From Candidatus Chlorohelix allophototropha (GTDB lineage: Bacteria > Chloroflexota > Chloroflexia > Chloroheliales > Chloroheliaceae), in assembly GCF_030389965.1 (NCBI RefSeq), contig NZ_CP128400.1, positions 434,001-498,000 on the forward strand: a stretch of DNA of 64,000 nt, written 5' to 3'. The position numbers and the translations under genes were made by a program. The notes beneath the pieces were generated by a model. It was not told the DNA's origin. It did no database searches and saw only the letters and a list, made by a program, of their open reading frames with translations. Shown here piece by piece: positions 53,155 to 63,177 of this stretch. Numbering within the stretch: the stretch's first letter is position 1; every line of letters begins with the position of its first letter.

Positions 53155-53254
53155 GCCCGTTACCTCCTTCTAACTGCTTCATTATAGCATGTGCTACAAT
53201 ATTACAAGCTTATTAATTCGCCATAGATGCTGTAACTGCAATAGGAGAATGGTC

Positions 53255-54241
53255 ATGCTATCGGCGCAGGAAGTTTTACAAGCAGCAGCACGCCTTCACG
53301 CCAGTGGTTATGTGCGCCGTACCCCCTTGGAAGAGTGTGAATCACTTAGTGCAAGCACTGGGGCGCAAATATTCCAAAAGCTGGAAATATTCCAACGCAC
53401 CGGTTCTTTTAAATTGCGCGGCGCTACCAATAAATTGCTAAAGCTGGCACAAGAATCCCCGGATTCATTCAAACGTGGGTTTGTGACTGCCTCTGCCGGG
53501 AATCATGCGCTAGGTATGAGCTATTCGGCGCGAGAACTGAAAGCGCAACTCACTGTGGTTGTACCGCGTGATGTATCTCCGGCTAAACTGGAAAGTCTGC
53601 GTCACTATCCGATAGAAGTAATAATTGCTGCTGGTAATTACGATGTAGCTGAGCATACTGCCCTACAACTGGCGGAAGAACGCGGTTACACGTTTATCTC
53701 CGCTTATAATGATCCAGATGTTGCGGCGGGTCAGGGCACTTTGGCACTGGAAGCGTTGGAAGATTTGCCTGAAGCAGATGCGCTACTTGTGCCGTTGGGT
53801 GGGGGCGGCTTGGTATCGGGCATTGCGATTTGGGCTAAAACCATTGCGCCTAATATAAAACTTATCGGGGTTCAAAGCGAAGCCTCTCCTGCTCTTTACG
53901 AATCGCTCAAAGCCGGAAAAATTGTACAGGTTGAAGATTTGCCAAGTCTGGCGGATGGGTTATCCGGCAATATTGAAGAGAATGCTTTTACCTTCTTAAT
54001 TGCGCAGCAATATTTGGATGAAGCAATATTGGTTAAGGAATCTGAAATTGCGGAAGCAATTCGATATCATGCTTCTGAGCTACGTTATATTGTCGAAGGC
54101 TCAGCAGCGGTGGGTATGGCTGCGTTACTGGCTGGTAAAATCTCGTTGCAAAACCTTGGGAAGCAGAAACCCAGAATTATAGATTTTGTGACCGGGCGAA
54201 ATATTTCCGCTACGCGCTTGAAAGAAATCCTGAATAGTTGA
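53255..54241 (+). CDS. Threonine/serine ammonia-lyase (PLP, short form)
   Basis: 328 residues from ATG 53255, whose AGGAG lies at a correct 7-nt distance; an ATG at 53249 is too close. PLP Lys in F-Q-R-T-G-S-F-K-L-R-G-A and Gly-rich phosphate loop P-L-G-G-G-G-L-V-S-G mark a fold-type II dehydratase. No ACT regulatory domain, so a catabolic or racemase-like member. Threonine to 2-oxobutanoate is most likely. Serine racemase is an alternative. Confidence 0.88.
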   Translation: MLSAQEVLQAAARLHASGYVRRTPLEECESLSASTGAQIFQKLEIFQRTGSFKLRGATNKLLKLAQESPDSFKRGFVTASAGNHALGMSYSARELKAQLTVVVPRDVSPAKLESLRHYPIEVIIAAGNYDVAEHTALQLAEERGYTFISAYNDPDVAAGQGTLALEALEDLPEADALLVPLGGGGLVSGIAIWAKTIAPNIKLIGVQSEASPALYESLKAGKIVQVEDLPSLADGLSGNIEENAFTFLIAQQYLDEAILVKESEIAEAIRYHASELRYIVEGSAAVGMAALLAGKISLQNLGKQKPRIIDFVTGRNISATRLKEILNS

Positions 54242-54286
54242 GAATCACGCTGCCTGAAAAACTTTCGGGGTATTTTGCTCAGTGCC

Positions 54287-54316
54287 TTTACCAAAGTCTA
54301 ATATATGCGGTAAAAT
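54287..54316 (+). promoter_or_regulatory. Possible ppc promoter
   Basis: TTTACC (54287-54292) and TAAAAT (54311-54316), 18-bp spacing. It would start a leader of about 65 nt containing the hairpin at 54341-54368. Confidence 0.35.
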
Positions 54317-54340
54317 CAGTAAAATTATTATTCTCAGCGA

Positions 54341-54368
54341 AGACGCGAGATATCGCGTCTTTTTTTTT
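54341..54368 (+). terminator. Intrinsic terminator in the ppc leader, attenuator candidate
   Basis: AGACGCGA / TCGCGTCT stem followed by nine T. It ends 19 nt before the ppc start codon. Either it ends the dehydratase transcript, or it is an attenuator in the ppc leader. Confidence 0.85.
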
Positions 54369-54387
54369 ATTCTAGGGGAGTGGTCTC

Positions 54388-57303
54388 ATGAGCGGTGGGA
54401 GAGAACGAGATATTCAACACTTGGATGAACAACTGCGAGGGTTGGTAAGTCGCCTTGCTTCGATTCTGGGTGATGTTTTACGCGAGCAGGTGGGCGAAGC
54501 GCTTCTGGTAGAAGTCGAAGAAGTACGCAAATATAACATTGAATTGCGCGCCAGTTGGAGTGAGGAAAAGCAAAACCTTATCATTCAACAGATAGAAAAT
54601 CTCAATCCAGATATGGTTTTTGCGCTGGTGCGTTCGTTTACACTTTATTTCCATCTATTAAATCTGGCAGAAGAACGCGCCCGTTTAATAACTCTTGCTA
54701 GACGTGAGCGTTCTGCTTACCCTGAACCATGCAGCGAGAGTATAGCTATGGCGTTGAAGGAGTTAAAGCTAGAGGGTGTAGGCGCACAATCGATTCGCCG
54801 CTTGTTGAGTCGCATGCTTGTTGAGCCGGTTTTTACTGCCCATCCTACCGAAAGCAGACGGCGCGCCAACCTTTTCCACCTACGCAATATTAATCGTCTT
54901 GTAGCTGATCTTTCCTCTAACGAAATACTCCAATCTGAGCAGGAATACCTTGAAGAAGAACTGCGTCGGGCTGTAACCTCGATGTGGCAAACTGACGAAA
55001 TTCGAGCCTCTCGTCCCACTCCACTCCATGAAGTTGCCAATACTCTCTATTACTTCGAGAGTACGCTTTATCCAATGGTTCCGCGTCTGTACCGAGACCT
55101 TGAGAAAGCGTTGCTACGTTATTATCCGGGTGAGTCTTTTATGATTCCTACTTTCTTGCGCTTTAATAGTTGGACTGGTGCAGATCGTGATGGAAACCCG
55201 CATATTACCGCCACCATTACTGCGATGACCTCCCGCTGGCAGAAAAAAACGATTCTCAAACTATATCGGGGTAGCCTAGAGCGACTTGCCGAAGAGTTGT
55301 CGCCTAGCCTACGCCTCATTCAGGTTAATCAGGCGTTACTCGATTCGCTGGCGCGTGACCGCCGTTTGATGCCTGACTTAGCCATAAAATTCGAGAAACA
55401 AAGTGTTTTTGAAGTTTATCGCCAAAAAATCAATTTCATATTGGCGCGCCTTGATCGCACTATAGAACTTAATCAGGCTGCTTACGATGCTGAGCAAGAG
55501 GCTATAAAAGCCGGGATTCCACCCTCGCAGGCAGCCACTGGTCTCGCAAATGTTCGACAAAACGATTATTGCTATTTTTCTCCGATCGAATTACTGACCG
55601 ATCTCGCCATTTTAGAGGAAAGCTTGCGTGAGAATCGGGGTCGGCGTATTGCGGACGGTGCGCTGGCAGATTTGATTACTCAGGTGCAGGTTTTTGGCTT
55701 CCATCTTGCCGGGTTGGAAGTGCGGCAGCATAGTTCACGCCATACTGCTGCTTTAGCTGAAGTTCTCCGATTCGCTGCGGTTTGCGATAATTTCTCCGCT
55801 TTGTCAGAAGAAGAAAAATATAGTTTGTTGGAGCGCGAATTAGGCGACCCGCGTCCGTTGGTTATCCCCGATGCAGATTATAGCTCGGATACGCAAGAAG
55901 TGTTGGAAACCTTGCGGGTGATGCGTCGTATGCAGCTTGAAGTTAACCGCGAGGTTTGCGAAAACTACGTAATCAGTTTTACTAACCAACCTAGCGATGT
56001 CTTAACCTTGCTGTTGTTGGCAAAGGAAGGGGGTTTGGCACGTCTCGACCCCACTTCCGCCACCATTGACTGCGATTTACATATTGTGCCGCTTTTTGAA
56101 AGTATCGAGGATTTGCGGCGGGCGCCGGATATTATGCGCCAGCTTTTCAAAACGTCGCTTTATCGCAGTTCTCTTGCCGGCTATAGTTACTTGCAAGAGA
56201 TTATGATCGGTTACAGCGATAGTAACAAGGATGGAGGGTTCTTTACTGCTAACTGGGAATTATATAAAGCCCAGCGGCAGTTAGCGGAAGTTTGCCGGGA
56301 GGAAAGCATTGATCTGAGGTTGTTTCATGGGCGCGGTGGCGCAATTGGGCGTGGCGGCGGTCCGGCAAACCGGGCAATAATGGCACAACCGCGTCATAGC
56401 TTGGGTGGTAAACTCAAAATGACCGAGCAGGGCGAAGTAATATTTGCGCGGTATTCCAATCCTGAAATTGCGCATCGCCATCTTGAGCAAGTTACCAATG
56501 CCGTTTTCAAAGCTACTCTCAGCCCCCAAGCGCGGGCATTACGCACCGGTGCAGAGGAGGAGTGGTTTCCGGCTTTGGAGGGGATGTCCGAAACGGCTTT
56601 CAAGGCTTATCGGGAGTTGGTTTTTGAAAACCCTAATTTTGCCCGCTACTTTTTTGAAGCCTCACCCATCAACGAAATCGGGCTTTTGAATATTGCTTCA
56701 CGTCCTGTTAGTCGGCGTGCTACCGGACGCATCCAGGATTTACGTGCAATCCCTTGGGTTTTTAGCTGGACTCAGAATCGCCACTATTTACCGGGATGGT
56801 ATGGCGTAGGATCAGCTTTACATAACTATATGTACCCGAATAATAGCGCCACGCTGGACGAACACCGCTTAGCTTTGTTGCAGGAAATGTACAACGGTTG
56901 GCCTTTTTTCCAAACCATCTTGCTAAATTCGGAGCGTAGTTTGGGCGCTGCCGATCTAGAAATTGCTCGGCTCTATTCAACGCTGGTGACGGATGAGAAA
57001 GTGCGTCGGGAAATTTGGGAATTGATCGAAGCCGAGTATCACCGCACATGTGCCGCAGTTATGCTCATAACAGGGCAAACAACCTTGCTGGATAATATCC
57101 CGGTCTTGCAGCGCAGTATTCGTTTGCGTAACCCCTATATCGATCCTATAAGTTTTATTCAAGTAGCCTTGCTGAAAAGACTGCGACAGAAATCGCAGGA
57201 TAATTTTGCGATTGATCAGGATCGTGAGGAATTTGAAAAAATACTCGGTATAGTTTTGCACAGTATCAATGGAATAGCGGCGGGGGCACAAACCACGGGT
57301 TGA
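54388..57303 (+). CDS. ppc: Phosphoenolpyruvate carboxylase
   Basis: Fixes bicarbonate on PEP to oxaloacetate, refilling the TCA cycle. 971 residues. Catalytic His in V-F-T-A-H-P-T-E, the G-Y-S-D-S-N-K-D-G-G motif and the glycine loop F-H-G-R-G-G-A-I-G-R-G-G-G-P are intact. The C-terminus ends N-G-I-A-A-G-A-Q-T-T-G, slightly different from the usual N-G-x-A-A-G-x-R-N-T-G. GGGGAG before ATG. Confidence 0.96.
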   Translation: MSGGRERDIQHLDEQLRGLVSRLASILGDVLREQVGEALLVEVEEVRKYNIELRASWSEEKQNLIIQQIENLNPDMVFALVRSFTLYFHLLNLAEERARLITLARRERSAYPEPCSESIAMALKELKLEGVGAQSIRRLLSRMLVEPVFTAHPTESRRRANLFHLRNINRLVADLSSNEILQSEQEYLEEELRRAVTSMWQTDEIRASRPTPLHEVANTLYYFESTLYPMVPRLYRDLEKALLRYYPGESFMIPTFLRFNSWTGADRDGNPHITATITAMTSRWQKKTILKLYRGSLERLAEELSPSLRLIQVNQALLDSLARDRRLMPDLAIKFEKQSVFEVYRQKINFILARLDRTIELNQAAYDAEQEAIKAGIPPSQAATGLANVRQNDYCYFSPIELLTDLAILEESLRENRGRRIADGALADLITQVQVFGFHLAGLEVRQHSSRHTAALAEVLRFAAVCDNFSALSEEEKYSLLERELGDPRPLVIPDADYSSDTQEVLETLRVMRRMQLEVNREVCENYVISFTNQPSDVLTLLLLAKEGGLARLDPTSATIDCDLHIVPLFESIEDLRRAPDIMRQLFKTSLYRSSLAGYSYLQEIMIGYSDSNKDGGFFTANWELYKAQRQLAEVCREESIDLRLFHGRGGAIGRGGGPANRAIMAQPRHSLGGKLKMTEQGEVIFARYSNPEIAHRHLEQVTNAVFKATLSPQARALRTGAEEEWFPALEGMSETAFKAYRELVFENPNFARYFFEASPINEIGLLNIASRPVSRRATGRIQDLRAIPWVFSWTQNRHYLPGWYGVGSALHNYMYPNNSATLDEHRLALLQEMYNGWPFFQTILLNSERSLGAADLEIARLYSTLVTDEKVRREIWELIEAEYHRTCAAVMLITGQTTLLDNIPVLQRSIRLRNPYIDPISFIQVALLKRLRQKSQDNFAIDQDREEFEKILGIVLHSINGIAAGAQTTG

Positions 57304-57353
57304 GGTAGCCTTGTGCTTGAAACATTGCTCGGCATGGTACGTAAATTTAAAAG

Positions 57354-57478
57354 GGTAATTACTCAGGTCGTTTGAACGAAAAAGGGTGCAGGGGAATCCC
57401 TGCCGGGGTCGCAAGGGGTGTCCCCCTTGAACTCATCTCTCTTTTCCCCCTTGCGGGGGTTAGTGGGTGAGTAATTAC
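57354..57478. mobile_element. MITE-like element with 11-bp terminal inverted repeats
   Basis: The ends GTAATTACTCA (57355-57365) and TGAGTAATTAC (57468-57478) are perfect inverted repeats. TTAAAAG flanks the element on both sides (57347-57353 and 57479-57485), as a target-site duplication. Inside are three G/C-rich hairpins (57388-57403, 57412-57429, 57446-57459). No open frame. This is the plan of a miniature inverted-repeat transposable element. Confidence 0.65.
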
Positions 57479-57523
57479 TTAAAAGATTGCTATTGCTATT
57501 GATAAGACAAGGAAGCTGCGTAT

Positions 57524-58030
57524 ATGGTGACCAGTAAACGTCCGGTTTTGCACTTGCACTACAGTACTGGTGAAAAAATTCTGGAAGCGACAGGGCTTGT
57601 GCTGGTTGGGTTGGCAATTGGCTTTACTATCAATTCTTGGGGAAGTTTGCCTGAGCGTGTGCCGACTCATTTTAATGTATTGGGGCAGCCTGACAGTTAT
57701 GGAGAAAAAGGCACTTTCATAATAGTGCCGGTTATCCTGACAATTCTCTATCTGAGTTTGATAGGGGTAAGCCGCATACCGCATTATTTCAACTATCCTT
57801 GGAATATTACACCGCAAAATGCTGAGGGACAGTACCGACTGGCACGGCAAATGTTATTGCTGCTGAGAGTAGAAATTGCCATCGTATTTTTTTACATCCA
57901 TTGGCAAGGATTGGAAGTATCTTTCGGGCGCTCATCCGGGTTAGGTGTATGGTTCTTGCCGATTTTTTTGGTGCTGGTGTTTGGCACTTTGATAATATAT
58001 ATAATTAGGATGGCAAAAGTGCGCGAGTAA
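57524..58030 (+). CDS. DUF1648-domain membrane protein
   Basis: 168 residues with about four helices. The P-x-H-F-N-x-x-G-x-P motif after the first helix (V-P-T-H-F-N-V-L-G-Q-P-D) is typical of DUF1648. AAGGAAG upstream of the ATG. Convergent with the next gene, whose stop is 2 nt away. Function unknown. Confidence 0.85.
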   Translation: MVTSKRPVLHLHYSTGEKILEATGLVLVGLAIGFTINSWGSLPERVPTHFNVLGQPDSYGEKGTFIIVPVILTILYLSLIGVSRIPHYFNYPWNITPQNAEGQYRLARQMLLLLRVEIAIVFFYIHWQGLEVSFGRSSGLGVWFLPIFLVLVFGTLIIYIIRMAKVRE

Positions 58031-58031
58031 A

Positions 58032-59441
58032 TTAGTTAGCAGGGGTTGGAGTGCGTGTTATATCGGGGGTAGGCGTAAGTGCCGGGGTGGGCAACGGCGC
58101 AACTGTATCGAGTTGGTGTACCAGACTTACCAGCAAACCGTTTACCCGTGTAAGCTGTCGTGTACCCTCGTTCAAGTCTTCATCAGAGATATTGTCGGTG
58201 CCGCTAACCATATAATTTATGGCGGTTATTGAAACCAGCGAGATTTCTTGTAAGCCCTTGTACACCGTCAAAAGCTGTGGTGTAGTCGGTCCGGCAAGTT
58301 CATCCACACGCTTTTTCTGATCCTTAATTTCCCCTTGTAAATCGTGATAGCCCTTTTTAAGCTCTTCCCAACGCATTTTACCTGCGTCAAATTGGCGATA
58401 AAGTTCTCTTGACCTTTCGAGGAATGAATTATAGCGTTCCAATTGTCCCCGCAATCGCAATGCATAGGTTTCCTCTGCGCTGGGAAGTGGCGTGGAGGTG
58501 GGTGCGGGAGTGGGAATGGGTGCAAGGGTAGGAATGGGTGTAGGTTGCGCTTCAAAATTGGGACGCGCTACTAGAATCCACATGCTGAGTATTGAGAAAG
58601 CCATTAAGCCCAGCAGCAACCCGATAGATAGTTTTAATCGGTGATGAAGTTGAGGCGTTTTTTTCTTGCGGGAACGTCGCCAGCGTGGTTTAGTAACCTG
58701 TGCACCACCCACCGGGAGGTCATCCACATGTAAATCAGGGTATTTTTCACGCCAGATTTCCAGTGCTTCGCTCATCCCAATTTTGATGCTGGAAGGGTCT
58801 GGCTGTTCTACCGACAACGCCTGCTCTTCCTCAAACTTGACCAGCGCCATTTCTTCGGCTACAGGGACATATTCAGGCTGTTCTAGAATTTCTGGCTCAA
58901 GCTGTTCAGGTTCGGGCGGGTACATAATCTCGTGGATATATTCCAGCCCTTTTTCGGCGCGGATGTTATCAGGATCAAGGGTATATGCGCGTTCTAGGCA
59001 GTAAAGTGCGCGTTCGGGGTTGCGGTCTATCAGCAAACCGCCTAACCATGTCCATGCCATTGAATGATCAGGGTCAATACGGACGGCATGGCTTAGGATT
59101 CTAAGCGCTTGTTCTTTCTGGCTATTATGTGCTAGTTCTCGCGCTTCCTCTACCATTGCATCGACTTGCGCATGAATGAGGCGATCCAATTCATTCCTAT
59201 CAGGTGTAAGAATCGGTTCAGGGGGTGGCGTATATTCAGGTTCCGGTTCTGGAGTCGGTAGGGGACGAGACCCGTAAACAGAGCGAATTGCTTCGCGGAT
59301 TCTCGAGCGAGATTTACGTGCTTCAGGAGGGGGGTCTCCGCTATCGGCGGCGCTATCGTAGAAATACAAAAATTCCTCAACCTGTTCGGGCGAGGTTTTA
59401 TCATTTTCTATGGTGTCTCTGCCGCTCAAGTTGTCGGGCAT
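58032..59441 (-). CDS. TPR membrane-anchored protein with coiled-coil and Pro/Thr segments
   Basis: 469 residues. About 95-175 are TPR repeats (D-P-D-H-S-M-A-W, D-P-D-N-I-R-A), then an acidic region, basic R-W-R-R-S-R-K-K-K, a membrane helix near 275-297, a Pro/Thr-rich stretch, a helical coiled-coil domain and a Pro/Thr-rich tail. Single-pass, with the TPR part cytoplasmic. No catalytic motif. The start lies 200 bp from carB on the same strand. Confidence 0.8.
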   Translation of the reverse strand: MPDNLSGRDTIENDKTSPEQVEEFLYFYDSAADSGDPPPEARKSRSRIREAIRSVYGSRPLPTPEPEPEYTPPPEPILTPDRNELDRLIHAQVDAMVEEARELAHNSQKEQALRILSHAVRIDPDHSMAWTWLGGLLIDRNPERALYCLERAYTLDPDNIRAEKGLEYIHEIMYPPEPEQLEPEILEQPEYVPVAEEMALVKFEEEQALSVEQPDPSSIKIGMSEALEIWREKYPDLHVDDLPVGGAQVTKPRWRRSRKKKTPQLHHRLKLSIGLLLGLMAFSILSMWILVARPNFEAQPTPIPTLAPIPTPAPTSTPLPSAEETYALRLRGQLERYNSFLERSRELYRQFDAGKMRWEELKKGYHDLQGEIKDQKKRVDELAGPTTPQLLTVYKGLQEISLVSITAINYMVSGTDNISDEDLNEGTRQLTRVNGLLVSLVHQLDTVAPLPTPALTPTPDITRTPTPAN

Positions 59442-59566
59442 TAGGCGGTCATAACTTTACAAAACTACAATTTGGTTGATATAAGTATCCCACCGTATTT
59501 TAGCCCACTATACATAAGTTTGCAATAGCACAACTTTTAGCTTCGATTATAGGTAGAGATAATTTC

Positions 59567-59591
59567 AGGCAAGGGGCTTAACCCCCTGCCT
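59567..59591. terminator. G/C-rich hairpin after carB
   Basis: AGGCA-A-GGGG / CCCCTGCCT stem with a one-base bulge, without a T-run. It lies 50 nt after the carB stop and resembles the hairpin at 12070-12092. It may be a terminator or dispersed repeat. No gene is seen elsewhere in 59442-59641. Confidence 0.4.
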
Positions 59592-59641
59592 CTAGTCTTT
59601 AAATATCCTAGTTGAATTGCTTCGTCCTGTTTTATTTTGGG

Positions 59642-62600
59642 CTAATCTGCTGAATGCTCTTTCTGGCGATACCAAGAGAGCGGTTTGATATTATAATCTG
59701 CACCCTCGTTGTGTGCGGCAGCGACAGCAGTTACGGCAGCGCGGAAAGTATCCAGCGAGGTATAGCAGGGGATGCCATTTTCAACTGCGGCGCGCCGAAT
59801 CTCAAAACCATCCAGTAAGGGTCGCCGCCGTCCGCTGATAGTGTTGACCACTGCTTTTACCTGCCCACTTTTAATAAGCTCAACCGTATCGGGATGTCCT
59901 TCACCGATTTTGATTGCGATTGCATCCACAACCATCCCGGCATTTTCGATCATAGCGGCGGTTCCCGAAGTAGCGTGGATACGGTAGCCAATCTCGGCTA
60001 AATCGCGAATGAGTTCGAGACCTTCCGTTTTGTCGCGATCGGCAATGCTAAATAATATCGCCGCCCCCGGTTTTGGCAGACTCATGTTGGCGGAGATGAG
60101 CGCTTTGTGCATTGCTGCCGCATAGGTTAAATCCACGCCCATAACTTCTCCGGTAGATTTCATTTCGGGTCCGAGTGCGGTATCTACTCCTGAGAGTTTT
60201 GCCATACTAAAGACCGGGGCTTTTACCGCTACGAGAGGCTGCTTAGGCCACAAACCGGGGGCGTAGCCTTGCTCTTGCAAACTCTTCCCAAGCATTATGT
60301 TGGTGGCAATTTTAACCATCGGCACACCTGTAACTTTGCTCAGGAATGGTACGGTGCGACTGGCGCGAGGGTTCACTTCCAGAATATAGACCTGTCCCTG
60401 CCAGATTACATATTGGATGTTAATCAACCCTTTTGCTTGTAAGCCTATCGCAATACGGGTAGTGTAATCCACAATGGTATCAACCTCATGGCGATAAAGG
60501 TTTACGCCCGGATATACTGCAAAGCTATCACCACTGTGTACCCCCGCTCGCTCGATGTGTTCCATTACGCCGGGAATAAGCACTTCCTTACCATCGCAGA
60601 TTGCGTCAACCTCAACTTCTTTGCCTTCAAGGTATTTATCAATCAGCACTGGGTGTTTCTCGCTGATATTAACCACTGTACTGGTATAGCGTTGAAGGTC
60701 TTCTATGTTATGGCAGATTTCCATAGCCCGTCCGCCCAACACATAGCTAGGACGTACTAGCACCGGATAACCGACGGTTTCCGCCACTTTGAAGGCATCC
60801 ATGTAATAATTTACAGTTGCGCCGGGGGGCTGACTGATGCCTAGCCCTGCTACGAAGTTTTCAAAGCGCTTGCGGTCTTCCGCAATATCAATGCTGTCAA
60901 AACTGCTGCCGAGAATCGGCGCACCCGCCAGCGATAATGGTTCCGCCAAGTTTATGGCGGTTTGCCCACCGAATTGGAGAATCAACGGAGGCATATTCAT
61001 AGTGTTACCGGGCGCTTCGGATAAATCCTGCCCTTCGTTTTCGAGAATATCCATCACGCTTTCTACATCCAGCGCTTCAAAATAAAGGCGGTTGCTGGTG
61101 TCGAAATCGGTTGAGACTGTTTCAGGATTGCTGTTAACCATGATGCTTTGAACACCCGCTTCTTGCAAAGCCCATGCGGCGTGTACGCTGCTATAGTCAA
61201 ACTCAATGCCTTGTCCGATGCGGATAGGGCCACTACCGATAACCACCGCTTTGGGACCGGTGATAGAGGGGGCTTCGTTTTCTTCCTCATAGGCGCTGTA
61301 GAAATAAGGGGTTACCGCTTCAAATTCGGCAGCGCAGGTATCTACGGTTTTGTAAACCGGTACAATGCCTTGACGGTGACGCATTTCGCGCACTCTCTCC
61401 GGCAAGTCATCGGTAAGTGCGGCAATCTGGTCGTCGCTGAAGCCCAAACGTTTCGCTTGCCGCAATAGGTTGGAGGTCATCGGTTCTTTGAGTAAACGCC
61501 GTTCCATTTCAACCAACAACTGGAATTTGCGCAGAAACCAATAATCGATTTTGCTGCGGGCGTATAGCTCTTCGATGGTCTCATCGCGGCGTAAGGCGGC
61601 AAAAACTGCCCACATACGCCGATCATTCGCTTTATCAATATATTTCCAGTAGGGCGCTTCTTCGCCCTCAACCTTTTTGCTCCATTCGGCTTCCTCCCAC
61701 ATGAGGGACTTGCCGCCGAGTTCGAGACTACGCACTGCTTTCTGGAAAGCGGCTTCAAAGCTACGGTCAATCGCCATCACTTCGCCGGTTGCTTTCATTT
61801 GTGTGCCGATGCTGCGATCTCCGGTGGGGAATTTGTCGAAGGGCCAGCGCGGGATTTTGACCACACAATAATCAAGGGCAGGCTCAAAGGCTGCTTGTGT
61901 TTTGCGGGTCACAGCGTTCTCAATTTCATCGAGACGTTTGCCGATGGCGATTTTGGCAGCAACCCGCGCAATCGGATAACCCGTAGCTTTAGAGGCGAGC
62001 GCGCTACTGCGACTGACCCGCGGATTTACTTCGATTACGTAATACTGGAAGGAGACGGGGTCGAGCGCATATTGGATGTTGCATCCACCCTCTATGCCCA
62101 GTTTGCGAATAATTTTGATGCTGGCGGTACGAAGCATCTGATATTCTTTGTCCGAAAGGGTTTGGGAAGGGGCAACCACAATACTATCGCCGGTGTGTAC
62201 CCCAAGCGGATCGAGATTTTCCATGTTACAGATGGTGATGCAAGTATCATTCGAGTCGCGCATCACCTCATATTCAACTTCTTTCCAGCCACCCAGATAT
62301 TTTTCAACTAGAATCTGATGAATCGGGCTGGCGCTCAAGCCGCTTTTGATAAAGTGATCTAACTCTTCCCATGAACGGGCAATACCGCCGCCCGTGCCGC
62401 CAAGCGTATAAGCGGGGCGAATGATGATGGGTAAGCCAATGCTTTTGCCGACTTCCATAGCGAAATCATAATCACTGGCGATGTCGCTTTCGATTACGGG
62501 TTCGTTAATATCCAACAAAACCTGTTTGAAAAGCTCTCGGTCTTCAGCTTTTTTGATGGTATCCACGCTAGTGCCGAGCAAGCGCACTTGATATTTATCC

Positions 62601-62911
62601 AGCACCCCTGCTTCGTGCAATGCCACGCCCATATTCAACCCGGTTTGACCGCCCAATGTAGGCAGTATGCCGTCAGGTCGTTCCTGCTCAATGATTCGGG
62701 TGAGGGATTCGACCGTCAACGGCTCGATATAGATTACATCTGCAATGCCATCGTCGGTCATAATGGTAGCCGGATTGCTATTAACCAGCACCGTTTCAAT
62801 ACCTTCTTCCCGCAGAGAGCGGCAGGCTTGGGTACCCGCGTAATCAAACTCCGCAGCTTGCCCGATTACGATGGGTCCGCTGCCAATCACCAGCACTTTT
62901 TTAACGCTCAT
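59642..62911 (-). CDS. carB: Carbamoyl-phosphate synthase large subunit
   Basis: 1089 residues. Duplicated ATP-grasp halves (each with the G-S-G-P-I-x-I-G-Q-G/A-x-E-F-D-Y motif, near residues 10 and 565) make carbamoyl phosphate for pyrimidine and arginine synthesis. The C-terminal MGS-like domain (H-A-T-S-G-T-A) is the allosteric site. GGGAG before ATG 62909-62911. No carA in the window. Confidence 0.97.
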   Translation of the reverse strand: MSVKKVLVIGSGPIVIGQAAEFDYAGTQACRSLREEGIETVLVNSNPATIMTDDGIADVIYIEPLTVESLTRIIEQERPDGILPTLGGQTGLNMGVALHEAGVLDKYQVRLLGTSVDTIKKAEDRELFKQVLLDINEPVIESDIASDYDFAMEVGKSIGLPIIIRPAYTLGGTGGGIARSWEELDHFIKSGLSASPIHQILVEKYLGGWKEVEYEVMRDSNDTCITICNMENLDPLGVHTGDSIVVAPSQTLSDKEYQMLRTASIKIIRKLGIEGGCNIQYALDPVSFQYYVIEVNPRVSRSSALASKATGYPIARVAAKIAIGKRLDEIENAVTRKTQAAFEPALDYCVVKIPRWPFDKFPTGDRSIGTQMKATGEVMAIDRSFEAAFQKAVRSLELGGKSLMWEEAEWSKKVEGEEAPYWKYIDKANDRRMWAVFAALRRDETIEELYARSKIDYWFLRKFQLLVEMERRLLKEPMTSNLLRQAKRLGFSDDQIAALTDDLPERVREMRHRQGIVPVYKTVDTCAAEFEAVTPYFYSAYEEENEAPSITGPKAVVIGSGPIRIGQGIEFDYSSVHAAWALQEAGVQSIMVNSNPETVSTDFDTSNRLYFEALDVESVMDILENEGQDLSEAPGNTMNMPPLILQFGGQTAINLAEPLSLAGAPILGSSFDSIDIAEDRKRFENFVAGLGISQPPGATVNYYMDAFKVAETVGYPVLVRPSYVLGGRAMEICHNIEDLQRYTSTVVNISEKHPVLIDKYLEGKEVEVDAICDGKEVLIPGVMEHIERAGVHSGDSFAVYPGVNLYRHEVDTIVDYTTRIAIGLQAKGLINIQYVIWQGQVYILEVNPRASRTVPFLSKVTGVPMVKIATNIMLGKSLQEQGYAPGLWPKQPLVAVKAPVFSMAKLSGVDTALGPEMKSTGEVMGVDLTYAAAMHKALISANMSLPKPGAAILFSIADRDKTEGLELIRDLAEIGYRIHATSGTAAMIENAGMVVDAIAIKIGEGHPDTVELIKSGQVKAVVNTISGRRRPLLDGFEIRRAAVENGIPCYTSLDTFRAAVTAVAAAHNEGADYNIKPLSWYRQKEHSAD

Positions 62912-62977
62912 TTTCTCCCGTTCGCCTTAAGACCTAAAGTATTAAACGCGGGGCGGCATTGCCCTGTAAATCAGCCT

Positions 62978-63008
62978 ATTATAACAAGAATTTGCGATTT
63001 CTTCACAA
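62978..63008 (-). promoter_or_regulatory. Possible carB promoter
   Basis: On the minus strand TATAAT (62978-62983) preceded by TGT (extended -10), and TTGTGA (63003-63008) 19 bp upstream. The leader to carB is about 60 nt. Confidence 0.45.
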
Positions 63009-63177
63009 ATTCCAGAACCCGATTTAACCTTACAATAGTGAAATGTTTTGGTCGAAATTTTGTACTAAAGGGGTTACAGTCTACTTAGTCATATTGAGTT
63101 ATTCCTGTATGGCTTATAATTAATGTGACAAACCTAAGGAATTGCTATTATTACATTATCCTTGTGGGAGGTTTCAC

